Below the pieces are notes generated by a model that was not told where the DNA came from, did not search any database, and was given only the letters and a program-made list of their open reading frames with translations. DNA of 64,000 nucleotides from Rickettsiales bacterium. Its GTDB lineage: Bacteria > Pseudomonadota > Alphaproteobacteria > Rickettsiales > SXRF01. The position numbers and the translations under genes were made by a program. This document shows positions 46,954 to 56,013 of the stretch, in pieces (the first letter of the stretch is position 1; every line of letters begins with the position of its first letter). The stretch covers positions 124,001 to 188,000 of the forward strand of contig JAOAUZ010000002.1 of assembly GCA_025464625.1 (NCBI GenBank). The letters run 5' to 3'.

Positions 46954-47781
46954 TTAGTTAATCTTTTTCCCTGCTGTTGCTCTACAATAAGTACTTGGGC
47001 TAGGATAGGCTGCTACGTTGGCAGCGCAGGATGAATCACCAGTTATAATGCCGAATTTCCCCTTGCTGGGACTGCCGTCGTCAATTTTTTCGTCTATTTG
47101 GCGGACAACATCCGCAGGAATGCCAATTGGATTTAAAGCAAGCCCTACTCCATAACCACCGTATGTAGCATATGCATTTGTTCCATAAGTTCCAATTGCG
47201 TACCCCACCCTTCCAACGCTAGTTGTAGCAGAACCCACTACAATAATATTCCCTGTGCGAAAAAACAATGGTGTCCATGTAGGATGCACTAGACTTGATA
47301 AGCAACTTATAAAAAAACCTGTAGTGTTGTCATAGGCTGTTGCTGTGTATTCAACACCAACTAGAGAGCTTCCGCCATTTAATCTACCATTAGCGGTATA
47401 TTTGCCTAGCCCTGTGGCGTTAAGCTGTAGCAGCAGTTGTGAAATTTCACCATAAACAGCTGGTTCAGTACATTCGCCAGCGTTGTATGGCGTAGCACCA
47501 GTATAAAGGCTGCGTATAATTCCATCGCCGTCACCATCTCGTACCGTATTTGCTCCAAAAGTTGTCCCTAAAAATTCGGTGGCATTAGAACAATCACCTG
47601 GAAGACAATTATATTTTACCTTAAAAGTGTTAATCTGGGTTTCAATATCGGAAATTTGAGTTATCTGTGCGCGAATCCTTCCCGATTCAATTAAATTCCG
47701 CCCCACCATTATTCCACCAACCACAAGTCCTATGACTACAAGAATGACTGATAGCTCAACTAATGTGAAAGCAGATTTCAC
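46954..47781 (-). CDS. prepilin-type cleavage/methylation protein
   Basis: A 275-residue type IV pilin or pseudopilin-like protein. It begins MKSAFTLVELSVILVVIG from a GTG: a very short leader, cleavage before Phe (Ala at -1), Glu at +5 and a single hydrophobic helix. The rest is a Gly/Thr/Tyr-rich domain with several Cys (for example CLPGDCSNATEFLG). Such single long prepilins occur in alphaproteobacteria, but their assembly partners are unclear. It starts 19 bases after the ftsZ stop, with no clear Shine-Dalgarno. The longer open frame upstream is only the ftsZ C-terminus in another frame. Confidence 0.75.
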   Translation of the reverse strand: MKSAFTLVELSVILVVIGLVVGGIMVGRNLIESGRIRAQITQISDIETQINTFKVKYNCLPGDCSNATEFLGTTFGANTVRDGDGDGIIRSLYTGATPYNAGECTEPAVYGEISQLLLQLNATGLGKYTANGRLNGGSSLVGVEYTATAYDNTTGFFISCLSSLVHPTWTPLFFRTGNIIVVGSATTSVGRVGYAIGTYGTNAYATYGGYGVGLALNPIGIPADVVRQIDEKIDDGSPSKGKFGIITGDSSCAANVAAYPSPSTYCRATAGKKIN

Positions 47782-47800
47782 TGTTTCATCATAAACAAAT

Positions 47801-49399
47801 TTAGTTTGCCTGACGACGCAGAAATGCGGGAATGTCCAGATATTGATCCTGATCTTGAGCTTTTGCTTGGCGATCCGATGATTCAGCAGTCTGCGATGTT
47901 TTCTGTACCACCTGTACGCGCGGTTCCTGATATTCTTTTTCACTATCGTAACGCGATGAAAGAGCGCGGCCAGCATCTGCCATTCTCTTAAAGAATCCGC
48001 GCGCTGAAGCAGCCGCTTCACGAATTGGCTCTGATGGTTCACGACGAGACGAAACAGAAGAAGGAACAACTCTCACCACAGGCTTATGGAATATTTGATT
48101 TTCTTGGGCAGCAGGCTGGGAAAAAACAGGCTCACGCAATACCGCACTAACATCTGGGATAGAATCTACATTTTGCTGACTATACTCATCTTCTTCTGCT
48201 TGCTCATATGCTTCCGCTGGTTTTTCAAAACGAACTGCTCCACCCAAACGCTGCTCAAACTGCGGGCGCGCAGGAGCTGCTGGCATATCACGAACATTAT
48301 CAAGCGGAGCAACGCGAGGAGATGCTTTAATTGGCTCTGGCTTTACGGGTGAACCGAAACTATATGGCTTTTTTATTTCAACAGGAGTTGTAATTTTGCT
48401 AACAACATTATTGCTTGCAGCACTCAGTGCTTGGGTATCAATACCCGTTGCAACAACCGATACTCGCATCTTGCCTTCCATCGCATCATTAAATGTCGAA
48501 CCGAAGATAATGTTAGCATCAGGATCAACTTCTTCACGAACGCGATTGAGTGCCTCATCAACTTCAAAAAGCGTCATGTCCAAACCACCAGTAACGTTGA
48601 TTAGCAATGCACGCGCACCTTTAAGCGATACATCGTCAAGCAGCGGATTAGAAATAGCTGATTCAGCAGCTTCAATAGCCCGACGATCGCCTGATGATTC
48701 ACCAGTTCCCATCATCGCCTTGCCCATCTCGCGCATCACCGTGCGGATGTCAGAAAAATCCAAATTTATAAGCCCCGGTTTAACCATCAAATCAGTAACG
48801 CCACGCACACCAGAATGAAGAACCTCATCTGCCATTTTGAAAGCATCAGCAAAAGTGGTGCGCTCATTAGCAATTCGGAAAAGATTCTGGTTAGGAATAA
48901 CAATCAGCGTGTCAACATAGCCCTGTAATTCTTTAAGCCCTTCTTCAGCAAGGCACATACGGTGCTTACCTTCAAATTGGAAAGGTTTAGTCACCACTGC
49001 AACAGTAAGCACACCCTGCTCTTTAGCAATTCGTGCCACCACTGATGCTGCGCCAGTTCCAGTACCACCGCCCATACCCGCGGTGATAAACACCATGTTG
49101 CTACCTTCAATGTAAGCTGCGATTTCTTCTTTCGCTTCTTCAGCTGCCTCACGTCCAACATTGGGATTCGCACCAGCACCAAGCCCTTTGGTTATCCCTG
49201 CACCTAACTGAATGGTGCGCTCTGTAAGTGAATGGTCAAGAGCCTGCGCATCAGTATTAGCTACCACAAAATTCACGCCCTCAAGATTTGAGGCAATCAT
49301 GTTATTGACCGCATTTCCACCTGCACCACCAACACCTATAACCGTGATAGTAGGACGCAAATGCTCAATTTTCGTTGGAATGTGAAGGTTGATTGTCAT
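47801..49399 (-). CDS. ftsZ: cell division protein FtsZ
   Basis: FtsZ forms the division ring. The 532 residues have the GTPase domain ([33 protein letters not shown], the tubulin signature [15 protein letters not shown], and NFDFADV-like [11 protein letters not shown]), then a long Pro/Ala/Glu-rich linker and a conserved end ([14 protein letters not shown]) that binds FtsA/ZipA. The extended C-terminus is usual for alphaproteobacteria. GGAG precedes the ATG. ftsA and ftsQ are not next to it; rpmE lies upstream in the same direction beyond a terminator. Confidence 0.97.
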   Translation of the reverse strand: MTINLHIPTKIEHLRPTITVIGVGGAGGNAVNNMIASNLEGVNFVVANTDAQALDHSLTERTIQLGAGITKGLGAGANPNVGREAAEEAKEEIAAYIEGSNMVFITAGMGGGTGTGAASVVARIAKEQGVLTVAVVTKPFQFEGKHRMCLAEEGLKELQGYVDTLIVIPNQNLFRIANERTTFADAFKMADEVLHSGVRGVTDLMVKPGLINLDFSDIRTVMREMGKAMMGTGESSGDRRAIEAAESAISNPLLDDVSLKGARALLINVTGGLDMTLFEVDEALNRVREEVDPDANIIFGSTFNDAMEGKMRVSVVATGIDTQALSAASNNVVSKITTPVEIKKPYSFGSPVKPEPIKASPRVAPLDNVRDMPAAPARPQFEQRLGGAVRFEKPAEAYEQAEEDEYSQQNVDSIPDVSAVLREPVFSQPAAQENQIFHKPVVRVVPSSVSSRREPSEPIREAAASARGFFKRMADAGRALSSRYDSEKEYQEPRVQVVQKTSQTAESSDRQAKAQDQDQYLDIPAFLRRQAN

Positions 49400-49517
49400 G
49401 ACTTAAGCTCCAAAAAATATTTGCACCTGTGCATATATTGAACAATTTTATAAAATTTACCACTATATTTTGTAGGTAAACTCAAAAAAAATTACGTCCA
49501 TACAAATTTTAGCCCAC

Positions 49518-49553
49518 AAAAAAAGCCAGATTCATGAGAATCCAGCTTTTTTT
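49518..49553 (-). terminator. intrinsic terminator after rpmE
   Basis: AAAAAAAGC and GCTTTTTTT flank an imperfect stem (CAGATTC/GAATCCAG) with an ATGA loop. It lies about 20 bases past the rpmE stop, between rpmE and ftsZ. The T-runs on both strands would let it work in either direction. Confidence 0.65.
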
Positions 49554-49573
49554 AATAATACAATAAAGTGGAA

Positions 49574-49849
49574 CTAAGAAGCCTTCTTATCTTTCTTTTC
49601 TTCTTTTTTAGCAGCCTGAGTACCACCTGTAGTAGCCACAGAGAAGCTTGCAAAACGGTTCTGGAATTTTTCCATCTGACCAGTCTTACGCAAATTCACA
49701 CCACCAACCCATGCTGGATGAGTAAGCGGATCAACGTCTAGCTGCAAAACATCGCCTTCCTTGCCCCAAGTGGAGTAAGTATCATATTTTGTACCGTCAG
49801 TCATAACGACTGTAATTTTATGATATTCTGGGTGAATTCCTTGTTTCAT
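49574..49849 (-). CDS. rpmE: 50S ribosomal protein L31
   Basis: L31 is a large-subunit protein at the subunit interface. The 91-residue form begins [20 protein letters not shown], has [11 protein letters not shown] and ends in a Lys-rich tail ([11 protein letters not shown]). It has no cysteines, so it is the zinc-free type that is common in alphaproteobacteria. The start at 49849 is set by AGGA nine bases upstream and by family length; a longer open frame to 49918 lacks support. Confidence 0.93.
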   Translation of the reverse strand: MKQGIHPEYHKITVVMTDGTKYDTYSTWGKEGDVLQLDVDPLTHPAWVGGVNLRKTGQMEKFQNRFASFSVATTGGTQAAKKEEKKDKKAS

Positions 49850-50031
49850 AACGCCATATCCTAATTTAAATAACATTTTTGGAGGGTGACTTTTAACCCA
49901 AGCATGAAGCCATTGCAAGCAAAATAGTGGTTTTTTATGAACAATATAAAGATTTTGTAGAAAAAAGATTGAAAAGCAATTCGCTAGACACTAATCACTA
50001 TGCGTTATGCTTGCTTGAATATCTCAAAATT

Positions 50032-50107
50032 GGGGGGATAGCTCAGCGGTTAGAGCAGGGCGCTCATAACGCCTTGGTCGGGGGTTCAAATCCCTCTCCC
50101 CCCACCA
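50032..50107 (+). tRNA. tRNA with CAT anticodon (probably tRNA-Ile2, possibly tRNA-Met)
   Basis: A 76-base cloverleaf. The acceptor stem GGGGGGA pairs with TCCCCCC, the D stem is GCTC/GAGC, the anticodon stem GGGCG/CGCCT (one G-U) and the loop CTCATAA gives anticodon CAT at 50065-50067. The T arm has TTCAAAT and a five-pair stem, and CCA is encoded at 50105-50107. The eight-base D loop (AGCGGTTA) and the TTGGTCG region resemble tRNA-Ile with lysidine-modified CAU more than elongator tRNA-Met, but the identity is an inference. Confidence 0.93.
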
Positions 50108-50205
50108 CCCTACGCCTTCGGCTTCGGGTGGCGCAGCCGTCCGAACCGATCTTAGGCGTAGGAGTGTCCTCCAAAGCTCGCGTGCGAGCGAAGGATGGAC
50201 TAGTG
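50108..50205. repeat. GC-rich palindromic element after the tRNA
   Basis: CCTACGCCT (50109-50117) and AGGCGTAGG (50154-50162) are perfect nine-base arms around a GC-rich core with inner TTCGG repeats, followed by GCTCGC/GCGAGC. The GC content is far above that of the surroundings. It lies between the tRNA and the convergent desaturase gene and resembles a mobile repeat element, not a known terminator. Confidence 0.6.
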
Positions 50206-50243
50206 CTACAGGTTCTGAACGTATCTACCAGCTCCAACCATCA

Positions 50244-51317
50244 CTAACTTTTGAGATTGCTAAATCCCACCATTTGTTCTTGTTTTTCATCCCATAATGC
50301 TAGGCGAATATATTTAAGGCTCTGAAACAGGGTGATGCGCGTAGCATCCGATAGCTCTTTATTACTATCAAAACATTCCTGAAGTCGATAATTAGGGATC
50401 ATCGAGCATAGATGATGAATATGATGAAAGCCTATATTGCCAGTAAACCACTGGAGCAAAGGGGGCAGCGCATAATAAGAACTTCCTTGCAGTGCCGCCT
50501 TAGAAAAACTCCAGTTTTCATCATGCTCCCAATAGGTATCTTCAAATTGATGCTGAATAAAAAACAACCACTGCCCAACAAAAAATGCGCCTATTAAAAC
50601 TGGTAAATAAACCAGCACAACAGCATTCAAACCAAGAAAAATCGATAATGTTCCATAAAAAATAAAGAGCATTAAATTTAGTGTCATAACACTGCGCCAT
50701 GACTGAGCAGGAGATATTGGATTATAATATTGTAAAAAAGGAGCAGATTGCATGGGCGGAATACGCTGTAGAATAAGCATATAAACTGGTGGACCTAGCA
50801 AGAAAAGAGTAATTGGATTACGATACAAGCGGTAAAGAAAACGCCTGCCCGCTGAAAGAGATTGGTATTCTTTTACCGTCAACGTATCAACATCACCCGA
50901 TCCTCTACGAGTTAGGTTTCCAGAGTTTGCATGATGTTTATTATGTGCCCTCTTCCACAAATCATAGGGTATGAATGTGAGAATGCTAATGAGCCTGCCT
51001 GTCACATCATTAGCACGCCTAGAAGAAAAAAATGAGCCATGACCGCAATCATGCTGAATGATAAATAGCCTTATAAGAAATCCAACAGTTGGCAAAAACA
51101 AGGCAGCATATAACCAATATATCTCCCCGTAAATTGCCACAAACATAATTGCTATAGAAAGCGAAAAAAGAATCAGGGTGGTAGAAAGTTGGAGAATGCT
51201 ACGCTTTATATCTGAGCCTCTATATGAATAGCAATGATCCGTCAGTTCTTTGATGCGCTGCTTTTCTTCAAAATCGTCACAACCCAGCCCATCATTAGGA
51301 ATATTTTTGCTAGCCAT
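50244..51317 (-). CDS. fatty acid desaturase
   Basis: A 357-residue membrane di-iron desaturase, of the type that acts on acyl lipids. Its three His boxes are HDCGH (near residue 90), HNKHH (near 126) and HHIHH (near 295), with four to six helices between them. The substrate and bond position cannot be read from sequence; a delta-12 type is plausible. It is the last gene of the leftward polysaccharide operon, 19 bases after the pyruvyltransferase-family gene, an unusual partner for such a locus. Confidence 0.9.
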   Translation of the reverse strand: MASKNIPNDGLGCDDFEEKQRIKELTDHCYSYRGSDIKRSILQLSTTLILFSLSIAIMFVAIYGEIYWLYAALFLPTVGFLIRLFIIQHDCGHGSFFSSRRANDVTGRLISILTFIPYDLWKRAHNKHHANSGNLTRRGSGDVDTLTVKEYQSLSAGRRFLYRLYRNPITLFLLGPPVYMLILQRIPPMQSAPFLQYYNPISPAQSWRSVMTLNLMLFIFYGTLSIFLGLNAVVLVYLPVLIGAFFVGQWLFFIQHQFEDTYWEHDENWSFSKAALQGSSYYALPPLLQWFTGNIGFHHIHHLCSMIPNYRLQECFDSNKELSDATRITLFQSLKYIRLALWDEKQEQMVGFSNLKS

Positions 51318-51336
51318 AAATTAAATTAAGCAACCC

Positions 51337-52281
51337 CTAAAATTGTGATTTCCAACGAGCAATATTATCCCACGGAAGTGTTAAAACTGTTGGCGTTGTA
51401 GATTTTATCCAATTTTTGATACCTTCCACATCATCGCGCTTAATGGTGGGAAGTTTAGTATCACGCGCAATCTCCGTAGCGCGGTTATCAACTTCAATAA
51501 TCAGCGTCCGCCTTTTATGTTGTAAAGCGCGTATTCCACCATGCAGACGCGTTCCCAGAAAGTCAACGTCAAGAGTGGCAAGAGCATTGTCATATGCTGC
51601 GAGTGTCGGCTCTAATATCTCAATATTTTTTCCTAGATTCATGGCTTTCACATATTCATCGTCACCTTTCATTTGTGACCAGAGATAAATCTTCTCATAA
51701 TTTTCTGCCAACACCGTCAACCATTTTTTATCTAATTCGGGATCGTAACGATAAGCAGTAACTGTTGTAAGAACATGCGGAGCGCGCTGGCTAGGAATCG
51801 AGGCGCAATGTTCTGGCGTAAGCTTCCACATAGTGGGGCAGGCTGTGTTTATGACATTGTTTATGCCAATTATTCTGAGGCGTTGCTCGGTATAGCTGTC
51901 ACGAACAGAATGAATATATTTCTTAGAAAGTAATTTTCGCAAGAAAATAGCTGTTATAAAATCCGTCGGTCGCTGATAGAATTTCCAGCCAACACCCATC
52001 AGCACGGGCTTTGGTAAAGTCAAAGCATCGAAAATACCAACTTTCCATTGCGGGCGTAATAACCAATTGGCACAAAGCAAATTAGTTCCGCCAACAAAGG
52101 CAACATCGCTATCTGCTATATCTTTACGGTTTTTACTACTAAGCGGAATATGGCTGGGAACATTAACGAAACTATCCTGCGGATAGATTTCACGCAGATT
52201 TTTTGTAACTGCATCCATAATAATCCCATCCCCGAGATTATCAGACGCTATCGACGTATCAAATAAAGCTATTTTTTTCAT
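51337..52281 (-). CDS. polysaccharide pyruvyl transferase family protein
   Basis: A 314-residue protein with the family core: an N-terminal TSIASDNLGDGIIMDAV, DVAFVGGTNLL, and the late FLGTRLHGGIRALQHKRR (the conserved H in TRLHGG). Family members add ketal pyruvate to exopolysaccharides or move other groups. It sits in a glycosyltransferase operon, 37 bases after a family 2 enzyme, so it probably modifies the surface glycan. Confidence 0.87.
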   Translation of the reverse strand: MKKIALFDTSIASDNLGDGIIMDAVTKNLREIYPQDSFVNVPSHIPLSSKNRKDIADSDVAFVGGTNLLCANWLLRPQWKVGIFDALTLPKPVLMGVGWKFYQRPTDFITAIFLRKLLSKKYIHSVRDSYTEQRLRIIGINNVINTACPTMWKLTPEHCASIPSQRAPHVLTTVTAYRYDPELDKKWLTVLAENYEKIYLWSQMKGDDEYVKAMNLGKNIEILEPTLAAYDNALATLDVDFLGTRLHGGIRALQHKRRTLIIEVDNRATEIARDTKLPTIKRDDVEGIKNWIKSTTPTVLTLPWDNIARWKSQF

Positions 52282-52318
52282 CTGCCAACCTAATGTTATT
52301 TCCTAATTATAAGAAGTT

Positions 52319-53302
52319 CTAGTCTGATATTATATGTGGTGGCAAGCCAAAAATACTCTGCCAGATACGTTTAAGCGCACGCGAAACAATCATTTGCCAG
52401 AATTCAAAATTAGATTTCAGTAATAAGCCAAGTGCTAATTTTACATTTTTATGCCTCAACACCTCTCGTAATTCATAAAAACAAATAAGTGCCTCTATTT
52501 CGCGTGCGCGACGCAATAATTCAGACATTTGAACAGCAGAAAATTTATCACGAAAAAGATTCATAAAATATTGATTGGTCACTCTTTGCAGAACATGGTC
52601 GTAATGCTTGCGATCTTCCTGCTGCCCCTTACGCGACACATACCCAAATGGCTGCACATAGCTGTAATATGGAATATCAGTTAATATAGCCTTGCCACCA
52701 GCCGCAAAAAAACAGAGCGATATATAATAATCCTGTCCCATACGATCTGGAACATAATACTCAATAGAATGTTTACGAATAAAATCAGTACGAAATATCG
52801 GCTTAAACATTCCATAATCAAAATGTTTCGTGGCATTGGAATGTTTAAGAAAAACGTCTAAATCAATAATGCGCTTGCGTCCTTTATTAGGAAAGGCTGT
52901 ACCCACAATTTTGCCTGCTTTTTTATCAAAAAAATACTGGTTATCAGCAGAAAGTTCAACATTGGCAGAAACAGCATCATCTATCATATTTTTTAATCGA
53001 TTTTCTTCAAACCAATCATCGGCATCAAGCACCGCAATCCACTCACCTCGCGCTTTCTGCATAGCATAATTTCTGGCGTGCGACACACCATAATTTTTAT
53101 CCAATCTGAACACCCGCACCCGAGAATCTTTTTGCCCCAATTTACTAGCAATTTCGAAGCTATTATCTGGCGAGTAATCGTCAACAATAACCACTTCCAT
53201 GTTGTCCATTTGCAGTGCGGATTTAACTGCCTTTTCCAAAGTATCAGCAGATTTATACGCTGGGATTATGACGCTAACTAAAACTGCACCTGAATCTGTC
53301 AT
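52319..53302 (-). CDS. family 2 glycosyltransferase
   Basis: A 327-residue GT-A enzyme. The nucleotide-sugar site is VSVIIPAYKSADTLEKAVKS, the first acidic pair is VIVDDYSPDN, and the DxD-like metal motif is IAVLDADDWF. The C-terminal part is helical and lacks membrane spans. The ATG overlaps the stop of the upstream glycosyltransferase gene (ATGA). Donor and acceptor are unknown; it probably adds a sugar of the exopolysaccharide repeat unit. Confidence 0.9.
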   Translation of the reverse strand: MTDSGAVLVSVIIPAYKSADTLEKAVKSALQMDNMEVVIVDDYSPDNSFEIASKLGQKDSRVRVFRLDKNYGVSHARNYAMQKARGEWIAVLDADDWFEENRLKNMIDDAVSANVELSADNQYFFDKKAGKIVGTAFPNKGRKRIIDLDVFLKHSNATKHFDYGMFKPIFRTDFIRKHSIEYYVPDRMGQDYYISLCFFAAGGKAILTDIPYYSYVQPFGYVSRKGQQEDRKHYDHVLQRVTNQYFMNLFRDKFSAVQMSELLRRAREIEALICFYELREVLRHKNVKLALGLLLKSNFEFWQMIVSRALKRIWQSIFGLPPHIISD

Positions 53303-54519
53303 AAATCCATGACCTTATTATAAATTATCTTTAAATTTTCGATATGGTTAGCGCGGATAGGTGGCGATGCCCAAAATGAATTATACGCTTCAACCCCTGC
53401 CCTTGCCACCACATCATCATCACGAGTGATGCTTAGCAAGCGCGTTAAATCTTCCATATCACCAGAGCGCATATGCCAACCATTTTTGCCATTTTCAATT
53501 CTCTCAGATGCAGCGGAAACATCACTAACTATAGCAGGAACACCACGCGCTGCTGCCTCCGCTACCACCAAACCGTAAGTTTCATACCATAAGCTAGGAA
53601 ACACCAACGCCCGCGCCTTTGCCAGCTCTTCAACCACCTGCGCTGACGACACCCAACCAGTTACACGACAAAACGGATATGATTCTGCCAATTTACGCAA
53701 AGACCCATCCCCAACCAGCGTCAAAGAGATTCCTGCTTTTTTTGCTGCCTCCAATAATATTTCGATACCTTTTTCTGGATCAATCCTACCAACAACAACA
53801 ATAGATTTATTTTCCCTTACATTCACAAGCGGCAGATGCGGAACATCAATAGGGTTCTCCAACGGGAAATAATTTGCATCTTTAGGTAAATATGGGCGCA
53901 GCAAAGAAGCTGATTGTTTTGATAACGTAATATAATTTTTTACATCTTTAGGCAGACCACCAAATTTTTGCTGAATAAATGTCCGCACCACACGATATAA
54001 TTTATGAATATAATGACGCTTGTCACACTGAGTTTTTATGCAATCAAAAGACATAGCACGCTTAGGGCATGGCTTACATTTTATATAGTCAAACAGCGCA
54101 CCATTAGGGCAGGCTGGGAAAAAATCATGCAGCGTGCAAACAACTTTGAAACCAAGATTATTTGCCATGCGCACTGGGCTTGTGGTTAATGCTTTTGTAT
54201 AGCCATGAAGATGAATGATGGTTTCTGCTTTATCCATTTTTTTTAGCACACGATTCATCGCCTGCGCAGCTTTGAAATTCCACAACCCTTGCAGCATTAC
54301 CAAAGGATTTTTCCCCGCATTTATAAGCTCGGTTTGCCCGAGACAAATAACTTCTAACCGCGCGTTCTGAAGCTCTGGACAAATTGGCGCACATGCCCCG
54401 ATAAAAATCACCTTCACACCAGCTTCAGCAAGCCCAACAGCCTCATCAATAGCCACTTTGCTCGCCCCGCCATTAACGTGGCAATAATCATTAAGGATAA
54501 TGACGGTGTGATTATTCAT
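53299..54519 (-). CDS. family 4 glycosyltransferase
   Basis: A 406-residue GT-B enzyme. The N-terminal domain has NGGASKVAIDEAVGLAEAG; the C-terminal nucleotide-sugar domain has VVGRIDPEKGIEILLEAAKK and the acidic motif SLWYETYGLVVAEAAARGVP. A Cys-rich segment (CPNGALFDYIKCKPCPKR plus a further Cys pair) near residues 150-175 resembles the small insertions in some EPS glycosyltransferases. It follows the polymerase gene by 12 bases and overlaps the family 2 gene. Confidence 0.9.
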   Translation of the reverse strand: MNNHTVIILNDYCHVNGGASKVAIDEAVGLAEAGVKVIFIGACAPICPELQNARLEVICLGQTELINAGKNPLVMLQGLWNFKAAQAMNRVLKKMDKAETIIHLHGYTKALTTSPVRMANNLGFKVVCTLHDFFPACPNGALFDYIKCKPCPKRAMSFDCIKTQCDKRHYIHKLYRVVRTFIQQKFGGLPKDVKNYITLSKQSASLLRPYLPKDANYFPLENPIDVPHLPLVNVRENKSIVVVGRIDPEKGIEILLEAAKKAGISLTLVGDGSLRKLAESYPFCRVTGWVSSAQVVEELAKARALVFPSLWYETYGLVVAEAAARGVPAIVSDVSAASERIENGKNGWHMRSGDMEDLTRLLSITRDDDVVARAGVEAYNSFWASPPIRANHIENLKIIYNKVMDL

Positions 54520-54531
54520 GCTTCTGTTGAT

Positions 54532-55773
54532 TCAAATCGTGAATTTATGGTCTGCATCATATTTTAACTCTCGCCTCGTATGATTACTAGCAATACAAGC
54601 CGTGGCTGCGCCTAGAAATAACGTTACCATCTGATCCTCTATCATTGACATCGCTATGCCATAGAACACTATAAACGTAACTATACTTAAAGCATGTATT
54701 ACAGAAGAAGATTGTTTATCACTAACCCTCACACACCTCCACCATAACCACCCCATATAAACAAAGCTCAATAAACCAAAATAGGCATAAAGAAAAATAA
54801 ACATATTATCAGCTGGGCTGAAATATTCCTCAGAATAGAATCTTTGCGCTCCGCCAATCCCTCCTAATCCCACGCCGAATGGGAAAACCTCTTTACGTTC
54901 TATCCATAACCATGCCTTTGGCCACACATCTTCCACCCGCATATAAAACGACTTCAAACTAAAAACACCATAGTCGTTAGGCATAATAAATTGTGGTAAT
55001 AATATGGGTAAGACCACCATTAATATGAATGCAAAGCTTATCCCTATTTTTAGGGCAGGAATAGACCTCTTGTGAAAGGTAAGCAACAATCCACAAACAA
55101 AGGCAAAGGCAAGAATAGAGGCCTTTTGTGTTGAACAGTAAAGTATTATCGCAGTCATCAACATTATTATAATCCGCCCAAGCAAAGAACGTATATTAAA
55201 TAACAGGATAAAAGCCAACAACGGTGTAACAATAGCCACGTTTATTGAGGAACGCATCAAACCGCCAGCCCTTTTATCCGCTCCCGATATGTCCCAATCA
55301 CGGCTGATATCCACCTGTATCTCGCCCATAGTAGCCTTCAATCCTGCCCATGGATATTCAATAAAGTTATATTTATCAATAAGTACGCCAATGAAAGTGA
55401 TTATAAAAAGAGCTAAAACCGCCAAAACCACCTGCTTCGGTGGGTTCATCAAATAAGGCGCAAGAACAGCTCCAGCAAGGGCTGTAAATAATAGTTTTAT
55501 ACAATAAAATATTACAAAAAAACTTCCTATGTTCACCATGCTGATAAAACCATGCAGCAATATGATAATAGCAAAAATATAAAACGCTGGATGAAGTTTT
55601 TGCTTTAATCGCTGCCTTGTAATAATATCCACAGATAAAGCCACTACCAGCAACAAATCGCGAATAAAGATAAGGTAATCCGCCCCAATGGCATTAAGCC
55701 CATAACGTATTGGACCTTCAAACAGATAAAAGGAAAAATAAGTGGCCAGACATAAATATATCAATATGTGCAT
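54532..55773 (-). CDS. O-antigen ligase/polymerase-like membrane protein
   Basis: A 413-residue membrane protein with about ten to twelve helices and a periplasmic loop near residues 290-330 (VEDVWPKAWLWIERKEVFPF, then GVGLGGIGGAQRFYSEE) typical of the Wzy/WaaL (O-antigen ligase) superfamily. Such proteins polymerise or attach repeat units at the periplasmic face. Placement with glycosyltransferases and Wza/Wzc favours an exopolysaccharide polymerase. It is the first gene of the leftward operon; a 240-base divergent region separates it from wza. Confidence 0.78.
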   Translation of the reverse strand: MHILIYLCLATYFSFYLFEGPIRYGLNAIGADYLIFIRDLLLVVALSVDIITRQRLKQKLHPAFYIFAIIILLHGFISMVNIGSFFVIFYCIKLLFTALAGAVLAPYLMNPPKQVVLAVLALFIITFIGVLIDKYNFIEYPWAGLKATMGEIQVDISRDWDISGADKRAGGLMRSSINVAIVTPLLAFILLFNIRSLLGRIIIMLMTAIILYCSTQKASILAFAFVCGLLLTFHKRSIPALKIGISFAFILMVVLPILLPQFIMPNDYGVFSLKSFYMRVEDVWPKAWLWIERKEVFPFGVGLGGIGGAQRFYSEEYFSPADNMFIFLYAYFGLLSFVYMGWLWWRCVRVSDKQSSSVIHALSIVTFIVFYGIAMSMIEDQMVTLFLGAATACIASNHTRRELKYDADHKFTI

Positions 55774-55896
55774 AGTGTTTGTTCGCTATAATTAAAATAC
55801 TGCATTAATGCTATAAAAACTGGTATTAGTAACATAAAATCAAGCATTTGCCAAGTTATTGCTTTAAATCGTAAAAAATATTTTTAATGCGCTGAG

Positions 55897-55912
55897 TTAA
55901 CTAATATTTAAC
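55897..55912. promoter_or_regulatory. CtrA-like box TTAA-N7-TTAAC upstream of wza
   Basis: TTAA (55897-55900), seven bases, then TTAAC (55908-55912) matches the alphaproteobacterial CtrA consensus. It lies in the divergent region between the polymerase gene and wza. The region is AT-rich, so a chance match is possible. No promoter pair is obvious next to it. Confidence 0.45.
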
Positions 55913-56013
55913 ATTCATAGTGTAATTATTTGGTTGCATGAAACTTAAATTACATGTAACACGCATAACTCGTAAAAAGATTTTTTAACTAACCAAAGCA
56001 GAAAGTTAATCCA

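Noticed and set aside
47782-48069. An extended N-terminus for the prepilin gene
   Set aside because: This part is the ftsZ 3' end in another frame; prepilin leaders are short and the GTG start fits.
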